64,000 nucleotides of DNA from Micromussa lordhowensis. Taxonomy: Eukaryota; Cnidaria; Anthozoa; Scleractinia; Lobophylliidae. The DNA is taken from NCBI GenBank assembly GCA_964020085.1, contig OZ026601.1, positions 28,930,618 through 28,994,617 of the forward strand, given 5' to 3'. Under the pieces are notes generated by a model. The model worked only from the letters and a program-made list of their open reading frames with translations, did no database searches and was not told the origin of the DNA. Below, piece by piece: positions 1-12,700 of this stretch; positions within the stretch are counted from its first letter, which is position 1; each line of letters starts with the position of its first letter. The translations under genes and the position numbers were made by a program.

Positions 1-3000
1 CTATACGGACACTTATGGAGCCGCAGTTTGCAGCAAAATGTTGTCCTATGTTTGGACTTCAAGTGCATACTAATTAGGAGATGATGCCATTTGCGCCAGG
101 ATGTTTTTGAAGCCCCTATAGTCGGCCTACTTTTTTGAGCATTTTCCCTTGGTCCCCCCTTGGCAAAATCTCAGAAAATGGCCGATTTAGGTGTCCTTGC
201 CAAATTCGGCTATACGGACACTTATGGAGCCGCAGTTTGCAGCAAAATGTTGTCCTATCTTAGCACTTTAAGTGCATACTAATTAGGAGATGATGCCATT
301 TGTGCCAGGATGTTTTTGAAGCCCCTATAGTCGGCCTACTTTTTTGAGCATTTTCCCTTGGTCCCCCCTTGGCAAAATCTCAGAAAATGGCCGATTTAGG
401 TGTCCTTGCCAAATTTGTCATAACTCGGCTATACGGACACTTATGGAGCCGCAGTTTGCAGCAAAATGTTGTCCTATGTTTGCACGTCAAGTGCATACTA
501 ATTAGGAGATGATGCCATTTTGCGCCAGGATGTTTTTGAAGCCCCTATAGTCGGCCTAATTTTTTGAGCATTTTCCCTTGGTCCCCCCTTGGCAAAATCT
601 CAGAAAATGGCCGATTTAGGTGTCCTTGCCAAATTTGTCATAACGCGGCTCTACGGACACTTATGGAGCCGCAGTTTGCAGAAAAATGTTGTCCTATGTT
701 TGCACTTCAAGTGCATACTAATAAGGAGATGATGCCATTTGCGCCAGGGTGTTTTTGAAGCCCCTATAGTCGGCCTACTTTTTTGAGCATTTTCCCTTGG
801 TCCCCCCTTGGCAAAATCTCAGAAAATGGCCGATTTAGGTGTCCCTGCCAAATTTGTCATAACTCGGCTATACGGACACTTATGGAGCCGAAGTTTGCAG
901 TAAAATGTTGTCCTATGTTTGCACTTCAAGTGCATACTAATAAGGAGATGATGCCATTTGCGCCAGGATGTTTTTGAAGCCCCTATAGTCGGCCTACTTT
1001 TTTGAGCATTTTCCCTTGGTCCCCCCTTGGCAAAATCTCAGAAAATGGCCGATTTAGGTGTCCTTGCCAAATTTGTCATAACGCGGCTCTACGGACACTT
1101 ATGGAGCCGCAGTTTGCAGAAAAATGTTGTCCTATGTTTGCACTTCAAGTGCATACTAATTAGGAGATGATGCCATTTGCGCCAGGGTGTTTTTGAAGCC
1201 CCTATAGTCGGCCTACTTTTTTGAGCATTTTCCCTTGGTCCCCCCTTGGCAAAATCTCAGAAAATGGCCGATTTAGGTGTCCTTGCCAAATTTGTCATAA
1301 CTCGGCTATACGGACACTTATGGAGCCGAAGTTTGCAGTAAAATGTTGTCCTATGTTTGGACTTCAAGTGCATACTAATAAGGAGATGATGCCATTTGCG
1401 CCAGGATGTTTTTGAAGCCCCTATAGTCGGCCTACTTTTTTGAGCATTTTCCCTTGGTCCCCCCTTGCCAAAATCTTAGAAAATGGCCGATTTAGGTGTC
1501 CTTGCCAAATTTGTCATAACGTGGCTGTACGGACACTTATGGAGCCGCAGTTTGCAGAAAAATGTTGTCCTATGTTTGCACTTCAAGTGCATACTAATTA
1601 GGAGATGATGCCATTTGCGCCAGGGTGTTTTTGAAGCCCCTATAGTCGGCCTACTTTTTTGAGCATTTTCCCTTGGTCCCCGCTTGGCAAAATCTCAGAA
1701 AAGGGCCGATTTAAGTAACCTTGCCAAATTTGTCATAACTCGGCTATACGGACACTTATGGAGCCGCAGTTTGCAGCAAAATGTTGTCCTATGTTTGCAC
1801 TTCAAGTGAATACTAATTAGGAGATGATGCCATTTGCGCCAGGGTGTTTTTGAAGCCTCTATAGTCGGCCTACTTTTTTTAGCATTTTCCCTTGGTCCCC
1901 CCTTGGCAAAATCTCAGAAAATGGCCGATTTAGGTGTCCTTGCCAAATTTGTCATAACTCGGCTATACGGACACTTATGGAGCCGCAGTTTGCAGCAAAA
2001 TGTTGTCCTATCTTTGCACTTTAAGTGCATACTAATTAGGAGATGATGCCATTTGTGCCAGGATGTTTTTGAAGCCCCTATAGTCGGCCTACTTTTTTGA
2101 GCATTTTCCCTTGGTCCCCCCTTGGCAAAATCTCAGAAAATGGCCGATTTAGGTGTCCTTGCCAAATTTGTCATAACTCGGCTATACGGACACTTATGGA
2201 GCCGCAGTTTGCAGCAAAATGTTGTCCTATGTTTGCACGTCAAGTGCATACTAATAAGGAGATGATGCCATTTGCGCCAGGATGTTTTTGAAGCCCCTAT
2301 AGTCGGCCTACTTTTTTGAGCATTTTCCGTTGGTCCCCCCTTGGCAAAATCTCAGAAAATGGCCGATTTAGGTGTCCTTGCCAAATTTGTCATAACTCGG
2401 CTATACGGACACTTATGGAGCCGCAGTTTGCAGGAAAATGTTGTCCTATGTTTGCACTTCCAGTGCATACTAATTAGGAGATGATGCCATTTGCGCCAGG
2501 ATGTTTTTGAAGCCCCTATAGTCGGCCTACTTTTTTGAGCATTTTCCCTTGGTCCCCCCTTGGCAAAATCTCAGAAAATGGCCGATTTAGGTGTCCTTGC
2601 CAAATTTGTCATAACGTGGCTGTACGGACACTTATGGAGCCGCAGTTTGCAGAAAAATGTTGTCCTATGTTTGCACTTCAAGTGTATACTAATTAGGAGA
2701 TGATGCCATTTGCGCCAGGTGTTTTTGAAGCCCCTATAGTCGGCCTACTTTTTTGACCATTTTCCCTTGGTCCCCCCTTGGCAAAATCTCAGAAAAGGGC
2801 CGATTTAAGTAACCTTGCCAAATTTGTCATAACTCGGCTATACGGACACTTATGGAGCCGCAGTTTGCAGCAAAATGTTGTCCTATGTTTGCACTTCCAG
2901 TGCATACTAATTAGGAGATGATGCCATTTGCGCCAGGGTGTTTTTGAAGCCCCTATAGTCGGCCTACTTTTTTGAGCATTTTCCCTTGGTCCCCCCTTGG

Positions 3001-6000
3001 CAAAATCTCAGAAAATGGCCGATTTAGGTGTCCTTGCCAAATTTGTCATAACTCGGCTTTACCGACACTTATGGAGCCGCAGTTTGCAGCAAAATGTTGT
3101 CCTATGTTTGCACTTCAAGTGCATACTAATTAGGAGATGATGCCATTTGCGCCAGGGTGTTTTTGAAGCCCCTATAGTCGGCCTACTTTTTTGAGCATTT
3201 TCCCTTGGTCCCCCCTTGGCAAAATCTCAGAAAATGGCCGATTTAGGTGTCCTTGCCAAATTTGTCATAACGCGGCTCTACGGACACTTATGGAGCCGCA
3301 GTTTGCAGAAAAATGTTGTCCTATGTTTGCACTTCAAGTGTATACTAATTAGGAGATGATGCCATTTGCGCCAGGTGTTTTTGAAGCCCCTATAGTCGGC
3401 CTACTTTTTTGACCATTTTCCCTTGGTCCCCCCTTGGCAAAATCTCAGAAAAGGGCCGATTTAAGTAACCTTGCCAAATTTGTCATAACTCGGCTATACG
3501 GACACTTATGGAGCCGCAGTTTGCAGCAAAATGTTGTCCTATGTTTGCACTTCCAGTGCATACTAATTAGGAGATGATGCCATTTGCGCCAGGGTGTTTT
3601 TGAAGCCCCTATAGTCGGCCTACTTTTTTGAGCATTTTCCCTTGGTCCCCCCTTGGCAAAATCTCAGAAAATGGCCGATTTAGGTGTCCTTGCCAAATTT
3701 GTCATAACTCGGCTTTACCGACACTTATGGAGCCGCAGTTTGCAGCAAAATGTTGTCCTATGTTTGCACTTCAAGTGCATACTAATTAGGAGATGATGCC
3801 ATTTGCGCCAGGGTGTTTTTGAAGCCCCTATAGTCGGCCTACTTTTTTGAGCATTTTCCCTTGGTCCCCCCTTGGCAAAATCTCAGAAAATGGCCGATTT
3901 AGGTGCGCTTGCCAAATTTGTCATAACTCGGCTATACGGACACTTATGGAGCCGAAGTTTGCAGTAAAATGTTGTCCTATGTTTGGACTTCAAGTGCATA
4001 CTAATAAGGAGATGATGCCATTTGCGCCAGGATGTTTTTGAAGCCCCTATAGTCGGCCTACTTTTTTGAGGATTTTCCCTTGGTCCCCCCTTGGCAAAAT
4101 CTCAGAAAATGGCCGATTTAGGTGTCCTTGCCAAATTTGTCATAACGTGGCTGTACGGACACTTATGGAGCCGCAGTTTGCAGAAAAATGTTGTCCTATA
4201 TTTGCACTTCAAGTGCATACTAATTAGGAGATGATGCCATTTGCGCCAGGGTGTTTTTGAAGCCCCTATAGTCGGCCTACTTTTTTGAGCATTTTCCCTT
4301 GGTCCCCCCTTGGCAAAATCTCAGAAAAGGGCCGATTTAAGTAACCTTGCCAAATTTGTAATAACTCGGCTATACGGACACTTATGGAGCCGCAGTTTGC
4401 AGCAAAATGTTGTCCTATGTTTGCACTTCAAGTGAATACTAATTAGGAGATGATGCCATTTGCGCCAGGGTGTTTTTGAAGCCTCTATATTCGGCCTACT
4501 TTTTTGAGCATTTTCCCTTGGTCCCCCCTTGGCAAAATCTCAGAAAATGGCCGATTTAGGTGTCCTTGCCAAATTTGTCATAACTCGGCTATACGGACAC
4601 TTATGGAGCCGCAGTTTGCAGCAAAATGTTGTCCTATCTTTGCACTTTAAGTGCATACTAATTAGGAGATGATGCCATTTGTGCCAGGATGTTTTTGAAG
4701 CCCCTATAGTCGGCCTACTTTTTTGAGCATTTTCCCTTGGTCCCCCCTTGGCAAAATCTCAGAAAATGGCCGATTTAGGTGTCCTTGCCAAATTCGGCTA
4801 TACGGACACTTATGGAGCCGCAGTTTGCAGCAAAATGTTGTCCTATCTTAGCACTTTAAGTGCATACTAATTAGGAGATGATGCCATGTGTGCCAGGATG
4901 TTTTTGAAGCCCCTATAGTCGGCCTACTTTTTTGAGCATTTTCGCTTGGTCCCCCCTTGGCAAAATCTCAGAAAATGGCCGATTTAGGTGTCCTTGCCAA
5001 ATTTGTCATAACTCGGCTATACGGACACTTATGGAGCCGCAGTTTGCAGCAAAATGTTGTCCTATGTTTGCACGTCAAGTGCATACTAATTAGGAGATGA
5101 TGCCATTTTGCGCCAGGGTGTTTTTGAAGCCCCTATAGTCGGCCTACTTTTTTGAGCATTTTCCCTTGGTCCCCCCTTGGCAAAATCTCAGAAAATGGCC
5201 GATTTAGGTGTCCTTGCCAAATTTGTCATAACTCGGCTATACGGACACTTATGGAGCCGAAGTTTGCAGTAAAATGTTGTCCTATGTTTCACTTCAAGTG
5301 CATACTAATAAGGAGATGATGCCATTTGCGCCAGGATGTTTTTGAAGCCCCTATAATCGGCCTACTTTTTTGAGCATTTTCCCTTGGTCCCCCCTTTGCA
5401 AAATCTCAGAAAATGGCCGATTTAGGTGTCCTTGCCAAATTTGTCATAACTCGGCTATACGGACACTTATGGAGCCGAAGTTTGCAGTAAAATGTTGTCC
5501 TATGTTTGCACTTCAAGTGCATACTAATAAGGAGATGATGCCATTTGCGCCAGGATGTTTTTGAAGCCCCTATAGTCGGCCTACTTTTTTGAGCATTTTC
5601 CCTTGGTCCCCCCTTGGCAAAATCTCAGAAAATGGCCGATTTAGGTGTCCTTGCCAAATTTGTCATAACGCGGCTCTACGGACACTTATGGAGCCGCAGT
5701 TTGCAGCAAAATGTTGTCCTATGTTTGCACTTCAAGTGCATACTAATTAGGAGATGATGCCATTTGCGCCAGGGTGTTTTTGAAGCCCCTATAGTCGGCC
5801 TACTTTTTTGAGCATTTTCCCTTGGTCCCCCCTTGGCAAAATCTCAGAAAATGGCCGATTTAGGTGTCCTTGCCAAATTTGTCATAACTCGGCTATACGG
5901 ACACTTATGGAGCCGAAGTTTGCAGTAAAATGTTGTCCTATGTTTGGACTTCAAGTGCATACTAATAAGGAGATGATGCCATTTGCGCCAGGATGTTTTT

Positions 6001-6880
6001 GAAGCCCCTATAGTCGGCCTACTTTTTTGAGCATTTTCCCTTGGTCCCCCCTTGCCAAAATCTTAGAAAATGGCCGATTTAGGTGTCCTTGCCAAATTTG
6101 TCATAACGTGGCTGTACGGACACTTATGGAGCCGCAGTTTGCAGAAAAATGTTGTCCTATGTTTGCACTTCAAGTGCATACTAATTAGGAGATGATGCCA
6201 TTTGCGCCAGGGTGTTTTTGAAGCCCCTATAGTCGGCCTACTTTTTTGAGCATTTTCCCTTGGTCCCCGCTTGGCAAAATCTCAGAAAAGGGCCGATTTA
6301 AGTAACCTTGCCAAATTTGTCATAACTCGGCTATACGGACACTTATGGAGCCGCAGTTTGCAGCAAAATGTTGTCCTATGTTTGCACTTTAAGTGAATAC
6401 TAATTAGGAGATGATGCCATTTGCGCCAGGGTGTTTTTGAAGCCTCTATAGTCGGCCTACTTTTTTGAGCATTTTCCCTTGTTCCCCCCTTGGCAAAATC
6501 TCAGAAAATGGCCGATTTAGGTGTCCTTGCCAAATTTGTCATAACTCGGCTATACGGACACTTATGGAGCCGCAGTTTGCAGCAAAATGTTGTCCTATCT
6601 TTGCACTTTAAGTGCATACTAATTAGGAGATGATGCCATTTGTGCCAGGATGTTTTTGAAGCCCCTATAGTCGGCCTACTTTTTTGAGCATTTTCCCTTG
6701 GTCCCCCCTTGGCAAAATCTCAGAAAATGGCCGATTTAGGTGTCCTTGCCAAATTTGTCATAACTCGGCTATACGGACACTTATGGAGCCGCAGTTTGCA
6801 GCAAAATGTTGTCCTATGTTTGCACGTCAAGTGCATACTAATAAGGAGATGATGCCATTTGCGCCAGGATGTTTTTGAAG
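1..6880. repeat. Direct segmental duplication in the satellite, period 4,587 bp
   Basis: Monomer variants in about 1-2300 reappear in the same order at about 4588-6880. Examples are the 10-bp-deleted monomer (199 and 4788), the GAAGTTTGCAGT monomer (783 and 5370), the TTTGGACTT monomer (1221 and 5808) and the CACGTCAAG monomer (2097 and 6684), all 4,587 bp apart. The same offset occurs again at 11263-12500 versus 15850-17100. Blocks of about 21 monomers have therefore been copied as units. Boundaries are approximate because they were read from landmark variants and not from an alignment. Confidence 0.75.
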
Positions 6881-6902
6881 CCCCTATAGTCGGCCTACTT
6901 TT
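6684..6902 (+). repeat. Representative 219-bp satellite monomer
   Basis: One monomer, phased from TTGAGCATTTTCCC to the same point in the next copy. It contains a C-rich block (GGTCCCCCCTTGG), a 7-bp inverted pair TTGGCAA/TTGCCAA separated by about 30 bp, and near its end GCAC(T/G)TCAAGTGC, which in most copies is a perfect 13-bp palindrome (GCACTT-C-AAGTGC); this copy carries the CACGTCAAG variant. The phase is arbitrary, and the strand only states the orientation used here. No CENP-B-box-like sequence was recognised by eye. Confidence 0.9.
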
Positions 6903-9725
6903 TTGAGCATTTTCCCTTGGTCCCCCCTTGGCAAAATCTCAGAAAATGGCCGATTTAGGTGTCCTTGCCAAATTTGTCATAACTCGGCTATACGGACACT
7001 TATGGAGCCGAAGTTTGCAGTAAAATGTTGTCCTATGTTTGCACTTCAAGTGCATACTAATAAGGAGATGATGCCATTTGCGCCAGGATGTTTTTGAAGC
7101 CCCTATAGTCGGCCTACTTTTTTGAGCATTTTCCCTTGGTCCCCCCTTGGCAAAATCTCAGAAAATGGCCGATTTAGGTGTCCTTGCCAAATTTGTCATA
7201 ACTCGGCTATACGGACACTTATGGAGCCGCAGTTTGCAGAAAAATGTTGTCCTATGTTTGCACTTTAAGTGCATACAAATTAGGAGATGATGCCATTTGC
7301 GCCAGGATGTTTTTGAAGCCCCTATAGTCGGCCTACTTTTTTGAGCATTTTCCCTTGGTCCCCCCTTGGCAAAATCTCAGAAAATGGCCGATTTAGGTGT
7401 CCTTGCCAAATTTGTCATAACGTGGCTATACGGACACTTATGGAGCCGCAGTTTGCAGAAAAATGTTGTCCTATGTTTGCACTTCAAGTGCATACTAATT
7501 AGGAGATGATGCCATTTGCGCCAGGGTGTTTTTGAAGCCCCTATAGTCGGCCTACTTTTTTGAGCATTTTCCCTTGGTCCCCCCTTGGCAAAATCTCAGA
7601 AAAGGGCCGATTTAAGTAACCTTGCCAAATTTGTCATAACTCGGCTATACGGACACTTATGGAGCCGCAGTTTGCAGCAAAATGTTGTCCTATGTTTGCA
7701 CTTCAAGTGAATACTAATTAGGAGATGATGCCATTTGCGCCAGGGTGTTTTTGAGGCCTCTATAGTCGGCCTACCTTTTTGAGCATTTTCCCTTGGTCCC
7801 CCCTTGGCAAAATCTCAGAAAATGGCCGATTTAGGTGTCCTTGCCAAATTTGTCATAACTCGGCTATACGGACACTTATGGAGCCGCAGTTTGCAGCAAA
7901 ATGTTGTCCTATCTTTGCACTTTAAGTGCATACTAATTAGGAGATGATGCCATTTGTGCCAGGATGTTTTTGAAGCCCCTATAGTCGGCCTACTTTTTTG
8001 AGCATTTTCCCTTGGTCCCCCCTTGGCAAAATCTCAGAAAATGGCCGATTTAGGTGTCCTTGCCAAATTCGGCTATACGGACACTTATGGAGCCGCAGTT
8101 TGCAGCAAAATGTTGTCCTATGTTTGCACGTCAAGTGCATACCAATAAGGAGATGATGCCATTTGCGCCAGGATGTTTTTGAAGCCCCTATAGTCGGCCT
8201 ACTTTTTTGAGCATTTTCCCTTGGTCCCCCCTTGGCAAAATCTCAGAAAATGGCCGATTTAGGTGTCCTTGCCAAATTTGTCATAACTCGGCTATACGGA
8301 CACTTATGGAGCCGCAGTTTGCAGCAAAATGTTGTCCTATGTTTGCACGTCAAGTGCATACTAATAAGGAGATGATGCCATTTGCGCCAGGATGTTTTTG
8401 AAGCCCCTATAGTCGGCCTACTTTTTTGAGCATTTTCCCTTGGTCCCCCCTTGGCAAAATCTCAGAAAATGGCCGATTTAGGTGTCCTTGCCAAATTTGT
8501 CATAACTCGGCTATACGGACACTTATGGAGCCGAAGTTTGCAGTAAAATGTTGTCCTATGTTTGCACTTCAAGTGCATACTAATAAGGAGATGATGCCAT
8601 TTGCGCCAGGATGTTTTTGAAGCCCCTATAGTCGGCCTACTTTTTTGAGCATTTTCCCTTGGTCCCCCCTTGGCAAAATCTCAGAAAATGGCCGATTTAG
8701 GTGTCCTTGCCAAATTTGTCATAACTCGGCTCTACGGACACTTATGGAGCCGCAGTTTGCAGAAAAATGTTGTCCTATGTTTGCACTTTAAGTGCATACA
8801 AATTAGGAGATGATGCCATTTGCGCCAGGATGTTTTTGAAGCCCCTATAGTCGGCCTACTTTTTTGAGCATTTTCCCTTGGTCCCCCCTTGGCAAAATCT
8901 CAGAAAATGGCCGATTTAGGTGTCCTTGCCAAATTTGTCATAACGTGGCTATACGGACACTTATGGAGCCGCAGTTTGCAGAAAAATGTTGTCCTATGTT
9001 TGCACTTCAAGTGCATACTAATTAGGAGATGATGCCATTTGCGCCAGGGTGTTTTTGAAGCCCCTATAGTCGGCCTACTTTTTTGAGCATTTTCCCTTGG
9101 TCCCCCCTTGGCAAAATCTCAGAAAAGGGCCGATTTAAGTAACCTTGCCAAATTTGTCATAACTCGGCTATACGGACACTTATGGAGCCGCAGTTTGCAG
9201 CAAAATGTTGTCCTATGTTTGCACTTCAAGTGAATACTAATTAGGAGATGATGCCATTTGCGCCAGGGTGTTTTTGAGGCCTCTATAGTCGGCCTACCTT
9301 TTTGAGCATTTTCCCTTGGTCCCCCCTTGGCAAAATCTCAGAAAATGGCCGATTTAGGTGTCCTTGCCAAATTTGTCATAACTCGGCTATACGGACACTT
9401 ATGGAGCCGCAGTTTGCAGCAAAATGTTGTCCTATCTTTGCACTTTAAGTGCATACTAATTAGGAGATGATGCCATTTGTGCCAGGATGTTTTTGAAGCC
9501 CCTATAGTCGGCCTACTTTTTTGAGCATTTTCCCTTGGTCCCTCCTTGGCAAAATCTCAGAAAATGGCCGATTTAGGTGTCCTTGCCAAATTCGGCTATA
9601 CGGACACTTATGGAGCCGCAGTTTGCAGCAAAATGTTGTCCTATGTTTGCACGTCAAGTGCATACCAATAAGGAGATGATGCCATTTGCGCCAGGATGTT
9701 TTTGAAGCCCCTATAGTCGGCCTAC
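6684..9725. repeat. Direct segmental duplication, period 1,523 bp
   Basis: A seven-monomer block starting near 6684 is repeated from 8207 at an offset of 1,523 bp (7 x 219 minus the 10-bp deletion in one monomer). Shared private variants include GCATACAAATTAGG (7271 and 8794) and TTTTTGAGGCCTC (7750 and 9273). These rare shared changes show recent copying of the block and argue against independent mutation. Confidence 0.75.
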
Positions 9726-12700
9726 TTTTTTGAGCATTTTCCCTTGGTCCCCCCTTGGCAAAATCTCAGAAAATGGCCGATTTAGGTGTCCTTGCCAAAT
9801 TTGTCATAACTCGGCTATACGGACACTTATGGAGCCGAAGTTTGCAGTAAAATGTTGTCCTATGTTTGCACTTCAAGTGCATACTAATAAGGAGATGATG
9901 CCATTTGCGCCAGGATGTTTTTGAAGCCCCTATAGTCGGCCTACTTTTTTGAGCATTTTCCCTTGGTCCCCCCTTGGCAAAATCTCAGAAAATGGCCGAT
10001 TTAGGTGTCCTTGCCAAATTTGTCATAACTCGGCTCTACGGACACTTATGGAGCCGCAGTTTGCAGAAAAATGTTGTCCTATGTTTGCACTTTAAGTGCA
10101 TACTAATTAGGAGATGATGCCATTTGCGCCAGGATGTTTTTGAAGCCCCTATAGTCGGCCTACTTTTTTGAGCATTTTCCCTTGGTCCCCCCTTGGCAAA
10201 ATCTCAGAAAATGGCCGATTTAGGTGTCCTTGCCAAATTTGTCATAACGTGGCTGTACGGACACTTATGGAGCCGCAGTTTGCAGAAAAATGTTGTCCTA
10301 TGTTTGCACTTCAAGTGCATACTAATTAGGAGATGATGCCATTTGCGCCAGGGTGTTTTTGAAGCCCCTATAGTCGGCCTACTTTTTTGAGCATTTTCCC
10401 TTGGTCCCCCCTTGGCAAAATCTCAGAAAAGGGCCGATTTAAGTAACCTTGCCAAATTTGTCATAACTCGGCTATACGGACACTTATGGAGCCGCAGTTT
10501 GCAGCAAAATGTTGTCCTATGTTTGCACTTCAAGTGAATACTAATTAGGAGATGATGCCATTTGCGCCAGGGTGTTTTTGAAGCCTCTATAGTCGGCCTA
10601 CCTTTTTGAGCATTTTCCCTTGGTCCCCCCTTGGCAAAATCTCAGAAAATGGCCGATTTAGGTGTCCTTGCCAAATTTGTCATAACTCGGCTATACGGAC
10701 ACTTATGGAGCCGCAGTTTGCAGAAAAATGTTGTCCTATGTTTGCACTTCAAGTGCATACTACCTAGGAGATGATGCCATTTGCGCCAGGGTGTTTTTGA
10801 AGCCCCTATAGTCGGCCTACTTTTTTGAGCATTTTCCCTTGGTCCCCCCTTGGCAAAATCTCAGAAAAGGGCCGATTTAAGTAACCTTGCCAAATTTGTC
10901 ATAACTCGGCTATACGGACACTTATGGAGCCGCAGTTTGCAGCAAAATGTTGTCCTATGTTTGCACTTCAAGTGAATACTAATTAGGAGATGATGCCATT
11001 TGCGCCAGGGTGTTTTTGAAGCCTCTATAGTCGGCCTACCTTTTTGAGCATTTTCCCTTGGTCCCCCCTTGGCAAAATCTCAGAAAATGGCCGATTTAGG
11101 TGTCCTTGCCAAATTTGTCATAACTCGGCTATACGGACACTTATGGAGCCGCAGTTTGCAGCAAAATGTTGTCCTATCTTTGCACTTTAAGTGCATACTA
11201 ATTAGGAGATGATGCCATTTGTGCCAGGATGTTTTTGAAGCCCCTATAGTCGGCCTACTTTTTTGAGCATTTTCCCTTGGTCCCCCCTTGGCAAAATCTC
11301 AGAAAATGGCCGATTTAGGTGTCCTTGCCAAATTTGTCATAACTCGGCTATACGGACACTTATGGAGCCGCAGTTTGCAGCAAAATGTTGTCCTATGTTT
11401 GCACGTCAAGTGCATACTAATAAGGAGATGATGCCATTTGCGCCAGGATGTTTTTGAAGCCCCTATAGTCGGCCTACTTTTTTGAGCATTTTCCCTTGGT
11501 CCCCCCTTGGCAAAATCTCAGAAAATGGCCGATTTAGGTGTCCTTGCCAAATTTGTCATAACGCGGCTATACGGACACTTATGGAGCCGAAGTTTGCAGT
11601 AAAATGTTGTCCTATGTTTGCACTTCAAGTGCATACTAATAAGGAGATGATGCCATTTGCGCCAGGATGTTTTTGAAGCCCCTATAGTCGGCCTACTCTT
11701 TTGAGCATTTTCCCTTGGTCCCCCCTTGGCAAAATCTCAGAAAATGGCCGATTTAGGTGTCCTTGCCAAATTTGTCATAACGCGGCTCTACGGACACTTA
11801 TGGAGCCGCAGTTTGCAGAAAAATGTTGTCCTATGTTTGCACTTCAAGTGCATACTAATTAGGAGATGATGCCATTTGCGCCAGGGTGTTTTTGAAGCCC
11901 CTATAGTCGGCCTACTTTTTTGAGCATTTTCCCTTGGTCCCCCCTTGGCAAAATCTCAGAAAATGGCCGATTTAGGTGTCCCTGCCAAATTTGTCATAAC
12001 TCGGCTATACGGACACTTATGGAGCCGAAGTTTGCAGTAAAATGTTGTCCTATGTTTGGACTTCAAGTGCATACTAATAAGGAGATGATGCCATTTGCGC
12101 CAGGATGTTTTTGAAGCCCCTATAGTCGGCCTACTTTTTTGAGCATTTTCCCTTGGTCCCCCCTTGGCAAAATCTCAGAAAATGGCCGATTTAGGTGTCC
12201 TTGCCAAATTTGTCATAACGCGGCTCTACGGACACTTATGGAGCCGCAGTTTGCAGAAAAATGTTGTCCTATGTTTGCACTTCAAGTGCATACTAATTAG
12301 GAGATGATGCCATTTGCGCCAGGTGTTTTTGAAGCCCCTATAGTCGGCCTACTTTTTTGAGCATTTTCCCTTGGTCCCCCCTTGGCAAAATCTCAGAAAA
12401 GGGCCGATTTAAGTAACCTTGCCAAATTTGTCATAACTCGGCTATACGGACACTTATGGAGCCGCAGTTTGCAGCAAAATGTTGTCCTATGTTTGCACTT
12501 CAAGTGAATACTAATTAGGAGATGATGCCATTTGCGCCAGGGTGTTTTTGAAGCCCCTATAGTCGGCCTACTTTTTTTAGCATTTTCCCTTGGTCCCCCC
12601 TTGGCAAAATCTCAGAAAATGGCCGATTTAGGTGTCCTTGCCAAATTTGTCATAACTCGGCTATACGGACACTTATGGAGCCGCAGTTTGCAGCAAAATG